The notes below the pieces were generated by a model, which was not told where the DNA came from, did not search any database, and was given only the letters and a program-made list of their open reading frames with translations. A stretch of 41,841 bases of DNA. It comes from Labilithrix sp. (GTDB lineage Bacteria > Myxococcota_A > Polyangia > Polyangiales > Polyangiaceae). How positions within the stretch are numbered: position 1 is the stretch's first letter; the number at the start of each line of letters is the position of its first letter. A program made the position numbers and the translations under genes. The stretch is taken from positions 1 through 41,841 of the forward strand of contig JAHBWC010000072.1 in assembly GCA_019637225.1 (NCBI GenBank). The letters are read 5' to 3'. Below, in pieces: positions 1 to 8,296 of the stretch.

Positions 1-530
1 ACCGCGACGGCAAGCCGGATCTCTTCGAGTACTTCGACAAGACCGGGCAGCTTCGCCGGCGCGAGGCCGACTACGACGACAACGGCATCGTCAACGCGAT
101 CGAGATCTTCGAGAACGGAAAGCTGGTTCGCGCGGAGCTCGACACCACGAACCTCGGGCGCATCGACACCTGGGACACGTTCGACCCGAGCACGGGCAAG
201 CGCGTCAAGCGAGAGCGCGACGCGACGGGCGACGGGCGCGTCGACCAGTGGTGGACCTACAATGGCGACCAGGTGACCATCGCGATGGACAAGAACGGCG
301 ACGGCCTGCCGGATCCGGAGGCGGTCATCACGCTCAACGCCGCGGGGGTGAGCGTCGAGCCGACCCCCTCCGAGCCGAGCACCTCCGAGGACGCGGGCGC
401 TCCGCCGGCGCCCGTCGCCACGGCGCCGCCCGCGGAGGCGCCGGAGCCGAGCCCGACCCCCGAGCTGTCTCCGAGCGTGGGTGACGCCGGCGTCGTGACG
501 CCGCCGAAGCGCGGAGGAGCGAAGCGATGA
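1..530 (+). CDS. Asp-rich repeat protein, 5' end missing (probable exported or lipoprotein)
   Basis: The reading frame is open from the left edge (first whole codon at position 3) to a TGA at 528-530, so only the C-terminal part is present. It contains repeats in which an Asp-rich turn (DRDGKPD, DYDDNGI, DATGDGRVD, DKNGDGLPD) is followed by an aromatic strand (LFEYFD, QWWTYNGD). Such D-x-[DN]-x-DG turns resemble calcium-binding loops, but no EF-hand helix pair is visible. The last 50 or so residues are Pro/Ala/Glu-rich and probably disordered. Its stop overlaps the ATG of the next gene (ATGA), and that gene has the same repeat, so the two look like a tandem duplicate in one operon. Exported location is inferred from the neighbour's lipobox; function unknown. 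Confidence 0.75.
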   Translation, partial: RDGKPDLFEYFDKTGQLRRREADYDDNGIVNAIEIFENGKLVRAELDTTNLGRIDTWDTFDPSTGKRVKRERDATGDGRVDQWWTYNGDQVTIAMDKNGDGLPDPEAVITLNAAGVSVEPTPSEPSTSEDAGAPPAPVATAPPAEAPEPSPTPELSPSVGDAGVVTPPKRGGAKR

Positions 531-1285
531 CGATGAAGGCGCGCGCGTTCGCGAGCACGGTGGCGCTCCTCGCCCTCGCCGGGGCGCTCGGGGCGAGCGC
601 GTGTGGAGGCGGCTCGAGGGAGGGGGCGGCGAAGACCGCGACCGCGCCGGGCGGCTCGAAGGATCCCTCGCGGTGGCCAGCGGACGATCGCTCGATGTGC
701 GACTGGCGCAACAAGCCGGAGCTGGAGGTCTCGGAGACGATGGGCCCGGGCGCGCTCAAGCCCAACGTCCGGCGCGTCTACAAGACCTTCGGTGAGGGAG
801 AGAGCCGGCATAGGACGCTCGCGTGCCGCGAGATCGACACGAACCTCGACGGCATCAAGGACGTCGTGCGCACGTTCAACCAGAAGGGGGAGGCGCTCCA
901 CGAGGAGGCCGACACCGACTACGACGGGAAGATCGACGTCTGGCTCAACTTCGTCGACGGGCGCCTCGCGCAGCAGGACGTCGACACGAACAAGGACGGC
1001 AAGCCCGACGTCTGGAAGTTCTACGTGAACGGCCAGCTTCAGCGCATCCGCCGCGATCGCAACAAGGACGGCAAGCCCGACGTCTGGGAGATCTACTCCA
1101 AGGGCCGGCTCGAGCGCGTCGGCACCGACGAGAACGGCGACGGTCACGTCGATCGCTGGGACCGCGACGAGCAGCTCAAGTACGAGGCCGAGGCGGCCGA
1201 CCGCAAGGCGCGCGAGCAGTCGGACGCCGACGCGGGGACCCCGTCGGCCGTCAGCACCGACGCGGGCGCTCCGGCGAAGAAGTAG
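527..1285 (+). CDS. Lipoprotein with Asp-rich repeats
   Basis: 252 residues. The N-terminus is a signal peptide with a hydrophobic core and a lipobox-like end (GASAC), so Cys26 is the probable lipid-modified residue. After a Gly/Ala/Thr-rich linker come five turns of the form D-x-N-x-DG-x-x-D (DTNLDGIKD, DTDYDGKID, DTNKDGKPD, DRNKDGKPD, DENGDGHVD), each followed by a short aromatic strand (VWLNFVDG, VWKFYVNG, VWEIYSKG). This suggests a repetitive beta structure that may bind Ca2+. The ATG overlaps the stop of the preceding paralogue by ATGA, so translation is probably coupled. The Lys-rich C-terminus runs up to a convergent gene. Role unknown; a surface or envelope protein is the modest inference. 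Confidence 0.8.
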   Translation: MTMKARAFASTVALLALAGALGASACGGGSREGAAKTATAPGGSKDPSRWPADDRSMCDWRNKPELEVSETMGPGALKPNVRRVYKTFGEGESRHRTLACREIDTNLDGIKDVVRTFNQKGEALHEEADTDYDGKIDVWLNFVDGRLAQQDVDTNKDGKPDVWKFYVNGQLQRIRRDRNKDGKPDVWEIYSKGRLERVGTDENGDGHVDRWDRDEQLKYEAEAADRKAREQSDADAGTPSAVSTDAGAPAKK

Positions 1286-1323
1286 CGGTCTCTTGACGCC
1301 TTGGTGGGCGCGTCGGAGCGCGC

Positions 1324-2958
1324 TCAGCGAGCGGAGCGGCGCCGTCCGCGGAGCGCGACGGCGATCGCCGCGAGGGCGACGACGAACCACGGCGCGCGGG
1401 AGCGGCCGTCGGGGGCGACGCCGCAGCCGTCGTCGTTGGCGCTGGGGGCTTCGGCCTCGGGGCCGGCGGGATCGCGGACGAGCCACACGTGGCTCGTCAC
1501 CGTGCGCGGTCGCTCGTCGACGAGGGCCTCGGCGCGCCAGCGGTCCTCGCCCTGCTCCGGCGGGGCGACGCGGATGGCGTGGACGAACGGATCGGAGGTG
1601 ACGGCGACGGCGTCCTCGGGCGCGCCGTTCTTCACGAAGCGGACGGTCTGGCCGACGCCGCCCGTGACCCTGGCGCGGAGGAAGATCGAGCGAACGCCGA
1701 GCGTGTCGCCGGGGAAGGCGAGCGCGGCGTCGGCGGCGTCCTCGTCGCGTCGCATGACGGCCTCGAGCTCCACCATCGCGTCGTCCGGGCCGTCGAGCTT
1801 CACGACCGTCGCGCCGCGCCTTATCCCCTCGAGGATCCCCTGCGTGCTCAGCTCGGTCGCGCGGACGAGCGTCGTCGGGCTTCCGACCTTCGCGGGGAAG
1901 AGCCCCGTCGACGTGCCCGCGCGGTGATCGTCGCTCCCGCCGAGCCCGGGGACCTTGGCGCCCTTGTCGAGGAGCGCGTCCCAGAACGCGAGCGCGCGCT
2001 CGCTGAAGAGCTGCGCGCCCGCGGTGACGCCGAGCGTGCCGATCTCGACGCCGCCGATCTTCGCCGGATCGAGCTCGTGGCTCCACGCGCAGCCGATGCA
2101 GAGGTCGCCGATGTCGAGGACCGGGTGGTTGATGCTCAAGATCGCGCCCTGCGCTCGGATCGCGTCCGCGCCGGTCTCGATGGTGACGCCGGGCTGTCCG
2201 ATCTTGTGGTCGACGAACTTCGTGGCGCCGATGGCGTTCGCGTGGCCGGCGTAGGTCGTGTACTCGATGCCGGGGATGAGGAGGAAGCCCGGCTCCTTCG
2301 CGTGGACGTCGTTGAAGTAGTCGAGCTGCGTCACCGTGTTGTGGTCGCTGATCTCGATCCACTCGAGGCCGCGCTGCTTGGCGAGCGCGATGTTCTCCTC
2401 GAGCGTCGCGGCGGCGTCGGTCGACTCCCTCGAGTGCACGTGGAGATCGCCGGCGTAGTAGCGCGTCTCCGTCTTGCGAGGCGGCGGGGCGACGTACGGC
2501 GTCCGCGGCCGGTCGCCGACGAGCGTAGGCGTCGTCCGGAGCTCGACCTCGATCCGGTAGCGCGCGGGCGAAGCGACGACCTTGGCCTTGCCGACGATCA
2601 CGCGCCATGTCCCGGCTCGGATCGGCCCGGGCACGTAGGCGCGGGACGCCGCCGTCTCGTTGACGACGATGGGCTCGGTCGTCCCGCCGCCCCAGCCGCG
2701 GTAGCCGGCGCCGCCGGCTCGAGCGTCGTCGAGGCCGAAGTCGAGGATGTTCACGTCGGACAGATCGTCGTGACGGACCTCGAGCTCGGCGGTGCCCGGC
2801 GGGACCTCGAACTCGACGAAGAAGTGGTCCGGTCCCCCCACCGGGACGTCGCCTTCGAAGACGAGCGGCGCGCCGGCCGCCCGATTCGCCGTCAGGAGCG
2901 CCGCGCAAGCGAGAGGCGCGGCCAGAAGCGTGCTACGAGGGCTCGAGCGCGGTCTCAC
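1324..2958 (-). CDS. Secreted PHP-domain metallohydrolase (CehA/McbA-like) with MYXO-CTERM-like tail
   Basis: 544 residues from a GTG at 2958-2956; no ATG lies near the signal peptide, and longer forms of this frame run antisense through the divergent synthase gene. After the signal peptide (residues 1-30) comes a beta-sandwich-like region of about 130 residues, then a PHP phosphoesterase domain with the usual metal-binding motifs: DLHVHS (His173, His175), ISDHNT, GIEYTTYAGHANAIG, INHP and GGSDDH. This is the arrangement of the CehA/McbA family, whose members hydrolyse ester or phosphoester substrates; the substrate here cannot be told. The C-terminus has a Gly-Cys-Gly motif, a hydrophobic segment (PWFVVALAAIAVAL) and an Arg-rich end, like the MYXO-CTERM surface-sorting tag. 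The divergent synthase start is 24 bp away. Confidence 0.85.
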   Translation of the reverse strand: MRPRSSPRSTLLAAPLACAALLTANRAAGAPLVFEGDVPVGGPDHFFVEFEVPPGTAELEVRHDDLSDVNILDFGLDDARAGGAGYRGWGGGTTEPIVVNETAASRAYVPGPIRAGTWRVIVGKAKVVASPARYRIEVELRTTPTLVGDRPRTPYVAPPPRKTETRYYAGDLHVHSRESTDAAATLEENIALAKQRGLEWIEISDHNTVTQLDYFNDVHAKEPGFLLIPGIEYTTYAGHANAIGATKFVDHKIGQPGVTIETGADAIRAQGAILSINHPVLDIGDLCIGCAWSHELDPAKIGGVEIGTLGVTAGAQLFSERALAFWDALLDKGAKVPGLGGSDDHRAGTSTGLFPAKVGSPTTLVRATELSTQGILEGIRRGATVVKLDGPDDAMVELEAVMRRDEDAADAALAFPGDTLGVRSIFLRARVTGGVGQTVRFVKNGAPEDAVAVTSDPFVHAIRVAPPEQGEDRWRAEALVDERPRTVTSHVWLVRDPAGPEAEAPSANDDGCGVAPDGRSRAPWFVVALAAIAVALRGRRRSAR

Positions 2959-2982
2959 CTCCGCATCGTAGAAGCCCCGACC

Positions 2983-4140
2983 ATGGAACGCATCCAGAAG
3001 ATCCTCGCGCACGGCGGCGTCGCCTCGCGTCGCGCAGCCGAGCAGCTCATCAAGTCCGGGCGCGTCCGCGTCAACGGGCGCGTGATCACGGAGCTCGGCG
3101 TCAAGGCCGACCCGCGGCGCGACCGCGTCGAGGTCGACGGCAAGCGCGTCGTCGCCGAGGACCTCGTGTACGTCGTGCTCCACAAGCCGCGCGGCGTCGT
3201 CTCGACGATGAGCGATCCGGAGGGGCGGCCCACCGTCAAGGAGCTGCTCGCGAGCCTCGGGGCGCGCGTGTACCCGGTTGGCCGGCTCGACTTCGCGACG
3301 AGCGGCGTCTTGCTCGCGACGAACGACGGCGAGCTCGCGGACGGGCTGTTGCACCCGCGCAAGACGGTGCCGAAGACCTACGTGCTCAAGGTGAAAGGCG
3401 TGATGACGCCCGACGACGTCGCCGTCTGGGAGAAGGGTGTGCGCCTCGAGGACGGTATGACGCTCCCGGCCGTCGCGAAGCTCCTCCGCCACGAGGGGGA
3501 CAAGACCTGGCTCGAGCTCACGATCCGCGAGGGGCGAAACCAGCAGATCCGGCGCATGGGCGAGGCGACGCGGTTCCCGGTCATGCGCCTCGCGCGCGTC
3601 GCGTTCGCGGAGATCTCCGCGGAGGGCCTCGCGCCGGGACGCTGGCGCCACCTCACGCGCGACGAGCTGCTCGCGCTGAAGAAGACGTACGGCGTGCCGC
3701 GCTCGATCCCGTCGGCGGCGTCGATCCCGATGAACCCGCCGAAGGCGAAGCAGCGCTCGGTCCCGTCGGCGCGGCGCGGCGCGGCCTCTCGCGCGCAGCG
3801 CGCGTTCGGGAGCGAGGACCCGCGCGCCGAGGAGAACTGGGGGACCCCGTCGCGAGGGCACGGCGGTGCGGGGCAGCGGGGTGCGGGGCAGGGGAGGCCG
3901 TCCGACGAGCGCGCAGGCGTATCGCCGCGAGACGGAAACGCCATGAGCGGCAGGCGCCGCGCGGGGCAGAGGCGCCAGTCGCGCGCCGGCAGCGGGATCG
4001 CGCGGGGGAAGACGCCGTCGCGAGGGCGGTCCGACGAGCGTGCCGGAAGCGGGTCGCGCGGGGCAGACGCGCAGCGCGGGGGGCCGGCGCAGCGCGGGGG
4101 ACCGGCGCAGCGCGGCCGTCGTCCGGCCCGCGGACGCTGA
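2983..4140 (+). CDS. rluB: RsuA/RluB-family pseudouridine synthase with long Arg/Gly-rich tail
   Basis: 385 residues. The N-terminus is an S4 RNA-binding domain (about residues 2-60, RIQKILAHGGVASRRAAE). The catalytic domain follows, with GRLDFATSG carrying the nucleophilic Asp103, then KTYVLKVKG and the family motif REGRNQQIRRM. It isomerises uridine to pseudouridine in rRNA; RluB (23S rRNA) is the best guess, but RsuA, RluE and RluF share these motifs. The family core ends near residue 245. Beyond it lies a 140-residue low-complexity basic tail rich in Arg, Gly, Ser and Gln with repeats such as AQRGGPAQRG. ATG 2983 is the only start that keeps the S4 domain and avoids the divergent gene. 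Enzyme class is secure; the symbol less so. Confidence 0.9.
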   Translation: MERIQKILAHGGVASRRAAEQLIKSGRVRVNGRVITELGVKADPRRDRVEVDGKRVVAEDLVYVVLHKPRGVVSTMSDPEGRPTVKELLASLGARVYPVGRLDFATSGVLLATNDGELADGLLHPRKTVPKTYVLKVKGVMTPDDVAVWEKGVRLEDGMTLPAVAKLLRHEGDKTWLELTIREGRNQQIRRMGEATRFPVMRLARVAFAEISAEGLAPGRWRHLTRDELLALKKTYGVPRSIPSAASIPMNPPKAKQRSVPSARRGAASRAQRAFGSEDPRAEENWGTPSRGHGGAGQRGAGQGRPSDERAGVSPRDGNAMSGRRRAGQRRQSRAGSGIARGKTPSRGRSDERAGSGSRGADAQRGGPAQRGGPAQRGRRPARGR

Positions 4141-4145
4141 TCCGC

Positions 4146-7100
4146 TCAGGGCGAGCCCGGCGGCGCGTCGCGCTCGCTCTCGGTCGAGGGGCGCGCCGAC
4201 TTCGCGAGCGGATCGGCGGTCACCGCCGGGAGCGACCAGTCGTTCTCGAACGAGCCGCCCGCGCGGAGCGCGCCCGCCCCGAGGAGGAGCTGCCCGCGCG
4301 CGGGCGCGAGGCCTCGGTCCCAGACCACGAAGTCCGGCAGCAGATCCGGAAGCGAGAGCGCGCGCAGCGTGCCGATCGGGTCCGCGCCCGCGACGACGAC
4401 GACGTAGCGGTCCGGGCGCACGGGGTTCGGATGGATGAACGCGCCGCCGAGCTCCGACCCGGTGAAGCGCTCCTTGCCGAGCGTCACCTTGCCCGACTCG
4501 ACGCGTAGCGGGAACGGCGCGCCCGCGTTGGTCGCCGCCGAGTCGAGCGCCGCGAGCACCCGGTTCGCGCGACCGACGAGGAAGAGCGCGCGATCGTTGG
4601 CGAGCGGCTGGCCGGTCGCCAGGAACTCGGCGTCGCTCATCACCGGGTACGACGCCGTGACGCCAGGCCGCTCGGCGAAGCCGCGCGCGACGAGCTCGTT
4701 CGCGCGCGCGTCGTCGCCTGCGCCGTAGACGAAGAGGAGAGGCTCGTGGAAGGCGTCGCGGATCGGGCCGCTCACGCGGCCGCTCTTCCACGGCCGCGCG
4801 TGCACGGCGGCGCCCTTCTCCCAGCCGCCGCCGGGACCCTTGTGGAGCGCGAGCGCCTCGCCCTCACCGAACGAGAGCGTCGCGCCGTCGGCGGTCACCG
4901 CCACGGGCGCGCGAGGATCGACGAGCTTGTCGTCCCGCGTGAGCGTGAGCGCCGAGACGCCGCTCGTCGTCAGCGCGATCGCCGTCGGGCTCTTGACGCG
5001 GGCGTCGACGTCGCCCCAGCCGTTCGGCGTCGCGAGCTCGTCGACGGTGACCCACGCGCTCGTCGCGTAACGGGTGCGCATCGTGCGGAAGCGCACGCGC
5101 GCGGGGTGGGGATCGAGCCGCTGCGAGAGGAGCCACCGGAGCCCCTTGAGCTCGCCGTACGTGATCCCCCAGACGTTGTGGCCGGCCTCGGGGTGATCGT
5201 GGCGGATCGAGTACTTGAGCTTCTCGTAGCGCTCGATGAGGACGCCGCTGTTCGCCTCGGGCAGATCGCGCGTTCCGTGGACGATCCAGAGCGGCAGGTG
5301 CTCGCCGTTCTCCGCCCAGAACACGTTCGAGCGCTGCTCGAGGAGCGAGCGCTCCCACGGCCGCTTCGGCCGCGACGCGATGTCGGGGCGAATCAGGTAG
5401 CTGTGGTAGCCGCAGAGCGGCGCGGCCGCGGCGAAGACGTGCGGGTAGTGGAGCGGGATCCCCGCCGAGCCGATCCCGCCCATCGACGGTCCGGTCACGG
5501 TGATGCGCGTCTCGTCGATCGGAAAGCGCTTCGCCGCCCACCGCGTCAGGTAGAGGACGTCGTCCTCGCCGATCTCGCGGTACATCGTGTTCCCGTGCGC
5601 GTACGGCGTGATCACGAACGCGTCGACCGTGGCCGCGGGGAGCGGGACGGCGTGTCGGTCCTTCCAGGCCGACGGCTTCTTGTCGTCGTCGAGGCCGAAG
5701 AGCGCCCGCATCATCGACATCGGGTAGCTGTTCAGGCCGTGGAGGCCGACGACGAGCGGATACTTTCGCGTCCCGCCGGGCTTGTACGAAGGCGGCACGT
5801 AGAGCCCGAACTCGCTCGGACCGCCGTCGAGCGGGGTGACGAGCGCGCGGCGCATCATGCCCGAGCGCCCCGCGTACGGATCCACCGCGCGCTCGAGGTT
5901 CGCCGCGAGCTCGTCGAGCTCGCGCGCCTCCTCGCTCTGCGCTTCGCCGTCGCCGTCGCCGCGCGCGACGAGGCGCGCGAGCCGGCGGGTCAGGTGCCGG
6001 ACGGAGTCGAGCGATCCGTCCTCGAGCCACGGCTCGTCGCCCTTCAGGCGCTCGAGCGCGCGGACGGCGCGCGTGAGCGCCCGCTCCGATCGCGGCCGCG
6101 CGACGAGCGTCGACGTGACGACGCGGCCGGCGACGCTGCTCTCGAGCGTCGCGGTCCCGGTCCACGGCTCGATCGCGGGCAGCGTGACGACGAGGTCCGC
6201 GACGCCGGCGGACGTGACCGCGACGCCGCCGGCGCGGACGTCGAACGCCGACGCCTCGGGGACGCCGCCGAGCTTGGCGCTGACCTCGATCGGAACGCCG
6301 CGGGGCGCGCCCTCGGGGTAGCGGACCGTGAGCACCGGGCGGTAGCGCGGCGGCGTCGCGCCCGCGTCGAACGCGCGATCGACGACGAGCCAGGACATGC
6401 GCGCGGCGAGCGCGCGCGCGTCGTCCGCGGTCGTGCCGGGGAGCGCGAGCCAGGCGCTCCGCGGCGGAGCGAGGGCCTCGTCGACGAGCCTGGCGCGGAA
6501 CGCCCACGCCCCGCTCTGCTGGTGGAGCTTGAGGACGACGTCGTGGTCGCCCGCGGCGAGGTCGAGCGGGACGACGTCGTCGTCGTCGCGGACGGGGCGC
6601 GCGTCGTCGCGCGAGAACACCACGGCGCCGTCCACGCTGACGCGGACGCCGTCGTCGACGCCGAGCGCGAGGTAATACCTGCCCGCGGTCTCGACGTGGA
6701 GGCGGCCCGCGGCGTAGGCGACGAGCTCCGTACCCGCGGCGTCGTCGAGGCTCGCCTTCAGGTCGATCGTGCGGCTGCCCTGGGAGCCTGGATCCTGCCC
6801 GGCGCCCGTCTTCGGCGGACCGCTCGAGACCAGCGTCCACCGCGCGGGCGGGCGCACCTTGCCGCCGCCGAGGTCGCGCGGGCCGCCGAGCGCGACGTTC
6901 AGCGCCGGAACGAGCTTCTTCTCGTCGACGCCCGCGGGCGCGGCGTCGAGCGCGGGTCGCGATGCCTTGAACGGCCCCGCGACGAGCCAGGCCCCGAGCA
7001 CGCCGTTGGCGGAGGGGGCGAGCCGGACGTCGACCGCCGGCGCCCGAGCCTCCTCGTCGAGCCGCGCCACGACGGCGTCGACGCCTGGCGTGGCGCGCGA

Positions 7101-7235
7101 CGCGGCGCGGTCGGCCGGCGCGGCGACGGTCGCGGCGGGAGGTTCGGCCCACACGACCGGCGCGAGCGAGAGCGCCAGGAGCCCGCACGCGGATCCCATC
7201 GCGATGGGCAGCGCGAGCGGGATCGACGCGCGCAT
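4146..7235 (-). CDS. Large secreted alpha/beta-hydrolase (esterase/peptidase-like)
   Basis: About 1029 residues with a signal peptide (residues 1-30, cleaved near VWAEP). Residues 140-260 include a stretch resembling a PA14-type carbohydrate-binding module (YYLALGVDDGVRVSVDG). A linker containing a charged helical region precedes an alpha/beta-hydrolase domain starting near residue 475 (LYVPPSYKPGG, LVVGLHGLNSYP). The nucleophile elbow is GPSMGG (Ser584); Asp657 (VHGTRD) and His686 (AGHNVWG) complete a likely triad. The C-terminal 300 residues are mostly beta. It resembles prolyl-oligopeptidase-like or acetyl-xylan/feruloyl-type esterases, so a secreted ester or peptide hydrolase is likely; substrate unknown. 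Its ATG overlaps the TGA of the upstream cupredoxin gene (TGATG); a GTG at 7238 is an equally placed alternative start. Confidence 0.85.
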   Translation of the reverse strand: MRASIPLALPIAMGSACGLLALSLAPVVWAEPPAATVAAPADRAASRATPGVDAVVARLDEEARAPAVDVRLAPSANGVLGAWLVAGPFKASRPALDAAPAGVDEKKLVPALNVALGGPRDLGGGKVRPPARWTLVSSGPPKTGAGQDPGSQGSRTIDLKASLDDAAGTELVAYAAGRLHVETAGRYYLALGVDDGVRVSVDGAVVFSRDDARPVRDDDDVVPLDLAAGDHDVVLKLHQQSGAWAFRARLVDEALAPPRSAWLALPGTTADDARALAARMSWLVVDRAFDAGATPPRYRPVLTVRYPEGAPRGVPIEVSAKLGGVPEASAFDVRAGGVAVTSAGVADLVVTLPAIEPWTGTATLESSVAGRVVTSTLVARPRSERALTRAVRALERLKGDEPWLEDGSLDSVRHLTRRLARLVARGDGDGEAQSEEARELDELAANLERAVDPYAGRSGMMRRALVTPLDGGPSEFGLYVPPSYKPGGTRKYPLVVGLHGLNSYPMSMMRALFGLDDDKKPSAWKDRHAVPLPAATVDAFVITPYAHGNTMYREIGEDDVLYLTRWAAKRFPIDETRITVTGPSMGGIGSAGIPLHYPHVFAAAAPLCGYHSYLIRPDIASRPKRPWERSLLEQRSNVFWAENGEHLPLWIVHGTRDLPEANSGVLIERYEKLKYSIRHDHPEAGHNVWGITYGELKGLRWLLSQRLDPHPARVRFRTMRTRYATSAWVTVDELATPNGWGDVDARVKSPTAIALTTSGVSALTLTRDDKLVDPRAPVAVTADGATLSFGEGEALALHKGPGGGWEKGAAVHARPWKSGRVSGPIRDAFHEPLLFVYGAGDDARANELVARGFAERPGVTASYPVMSDAEFLATGQPLANDRALFLVGRANRVLAALDSAATNAGAPFPLRVESGKVTLGKERFTGSELGGAFIHPNPVRPDRYVVVVAGADPIGTLRALSLPDLLPDFVVWDRGLAPARGQLLLGAGALRAGGSFENDWSLPAVTADPLAKSARPSTESERDAPPGSP

Positions 7236-7603
7236 CACGGCTCGACGACGATCTCGCCCTTCATGCCCATCGCGCAGTGCGGCTGGCAGTAGTAGGGGAA
7301 CGTCCCGGCCGTCTCGAACTTCTTGTCGAACGTGCCGCCTCCGACGGGGGCGCCGCTCTTGAAGTTGCCGTCCTCCGTGTTGCAGTCGGGCCCGGACACG
7401 ACGTTGTGCGTGCCGCCGCCCCAGGTCCAGCGCACGGTCTGGCCGACCTTGATCTTCAGAGAGGCGGGCGAAAACTGGTTGCTCGTCACGTCGACGTTGA
7501 CCACGTCGGCGGCGCCGTCGGGCGGAGCCTCGTCGTCGGCGGTGCAGGCGGGAGTCAGCGCGAACGCGAGCGTGGCGGAGAGTCCAAGCAACATCTTGTT
7601 CAT
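7235..7603 (-). CDS. Cupredoxin (plastocyanin/azurin-like) lipoprotein
   Basis: 122 residues. ATG 7603 is chosen because GGAGG lies 5 nt upstream and because it starts a normal signal peptide ending at Cys20 (LTPAC). An upstream ATG at 7642 would add 13 non-signal residues. The mature protein is a single cupredoxin domain with a type-1 copper site: His66 (GGGTHNVV), Cys106 and His109 (PYYCQPHC), and Met114 (AMGMKG), the C-x2-H-x4-M spacing of plastocyanin. Such proteins carry single electrons in the periplasm or, as lipoproteins, at a membrane surface. A second cysteine pair (Cys74, Cys110) is present. It heads a two-gene unit with the large hydrolase, overlapping it as TGATG; no obvious redox partner lies next to it. 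Confidence 0.9.
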   Translation of the reverse strand: MNKMLLGLSATLAFALTPACTADDEAPPDGAADVVNVDVTSNQFSPASLKIKVGQTVRWTWGGGTHNVVSGPDCNTEDGNFKSGAPVGGGTFDKKFETAGTFPYYCQPHCAMGMKGEIVVEP

Positions 7604-7799
7604 CGAAGCCTCCATCGGACCTGGCGGACCGGGATCGGGCAAAAAGGAGCCGGACCGCCGAGGGCTCTGGACGACTACCGTCCGGCGGGCGGCCTTGGCA
7701 AGTTGGCGCGGCTCGCGGCGGGCGTCGTCGAGGCGAGCCCGCGCGCGCCGCTACGTGCGCCAGCTGACGTGGAGCCGCGACGCCTCGCGACTCCGTCGC

Positions 7800-8267
7800 T
7801 CAGTCGGTGAGACCCTGCGCGAGCGTGCGCGGCTCGTCCTTGAAGAGGATCTCGACCTTCTTCGGATCGAGGATGCGCGTGACGATTCCGTCGCCGAACT
7901 TCTTGTGCCGGATGAGGTCGCCCTCGGCGAACAGCTGGTCGACGCGGTAGTTCTTGAACTCGGCGACGGCCTTGCCCGAGACGGCTTTCTCCCACGACCG
8001 CTCGCGATCGAGCGCGGCTTGCTGCGCCTTCGTCACGGAAGAGGCGCGCGTCGAGCGCGGCCCCGCGGAGCCGGAGGACGCGCGCGCGGTCGTCGGCGCC
8101 TTCTCGCCGGGGGCGCGCGCGCGGAAGTTGTGATGGGACATGCACGTCGAACACTCGACGCGCACGGGCGTCCCACCCACCATCGCGATCACACGATGAT
8201 TCAGGACCAGCTTGCACTTCGTGCACCAGCTGTCGACTTCTCCCCCCGCTCGCAGCGGCTTACTCAT
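7800..8267 (-). CDS. Zinc-ribbon protein with UvrD/PcrA-tail-like (Tudor) C-terminus
   Basis: 155 residues from ATG 8267 (MSKPLRAGG); an ATG four codons upstream (8279) is possible and neither start has a clear ribosome-binding site. The N-terminus has two CxxC pairs (Cys15/18 in WCTKCK, Cys39/42 in ECSTC), a zinc-ribbon pattern, followed by SHHNFR. A basic Ala/Ser/Thr-rich linker (about 50-85) leads to a helix and then a small beta domain, GDLIRHKKFGDGIVTRI plus KVEILFKDEPRTLAQG. This resembles the C-terminal Tudor-like domain of UvrD/PcrA helicases, which contacts RNA polymerase. Function unknown; a nucleic-acid or RNA-polymerase-associated regulator is inferred. The neighbouring gene on the same strand starts upstream with a 29-bp gap, so the two may be co-transcribed. 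Confidence 0.75.
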   Translation of the reverse strand: MSKPLRAGGEVDSWCTKCKLVLNHRVIAMVGGTPVRVECSTCMSHHNFRARAPGEKAPTTARASSGSAGPRSTRASSVTKAQQAALDRERSWEKAVSGKAVAEFKNYRVDQLFAEGDLIRHKKFGDGIVTRILDPKKVEILFKDEPRTLAQGLTD

Positions 8268-8296
8268 GTCGCGCAGCATACTCGAACACGACGATC

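Noticed and set aside
257..2908. Long open frames antisense to or out of phase with real genes, such as 257-2908, 4864-7188, 12671-14458 and 27822-30179 on the minus strand
   Set aside because: They are very Arg/Pro-rich or repetitive, match no family, and overlay well-supported genes; this is expected at 70 percent G+C.
2959..4791. N-terminal extension of the PHP gene frame up to 4791
   Set aside because: The extension runs antisense through the pseudouridine synthase gene; the protein-like part starts at the signal peptide encoded from 2958.
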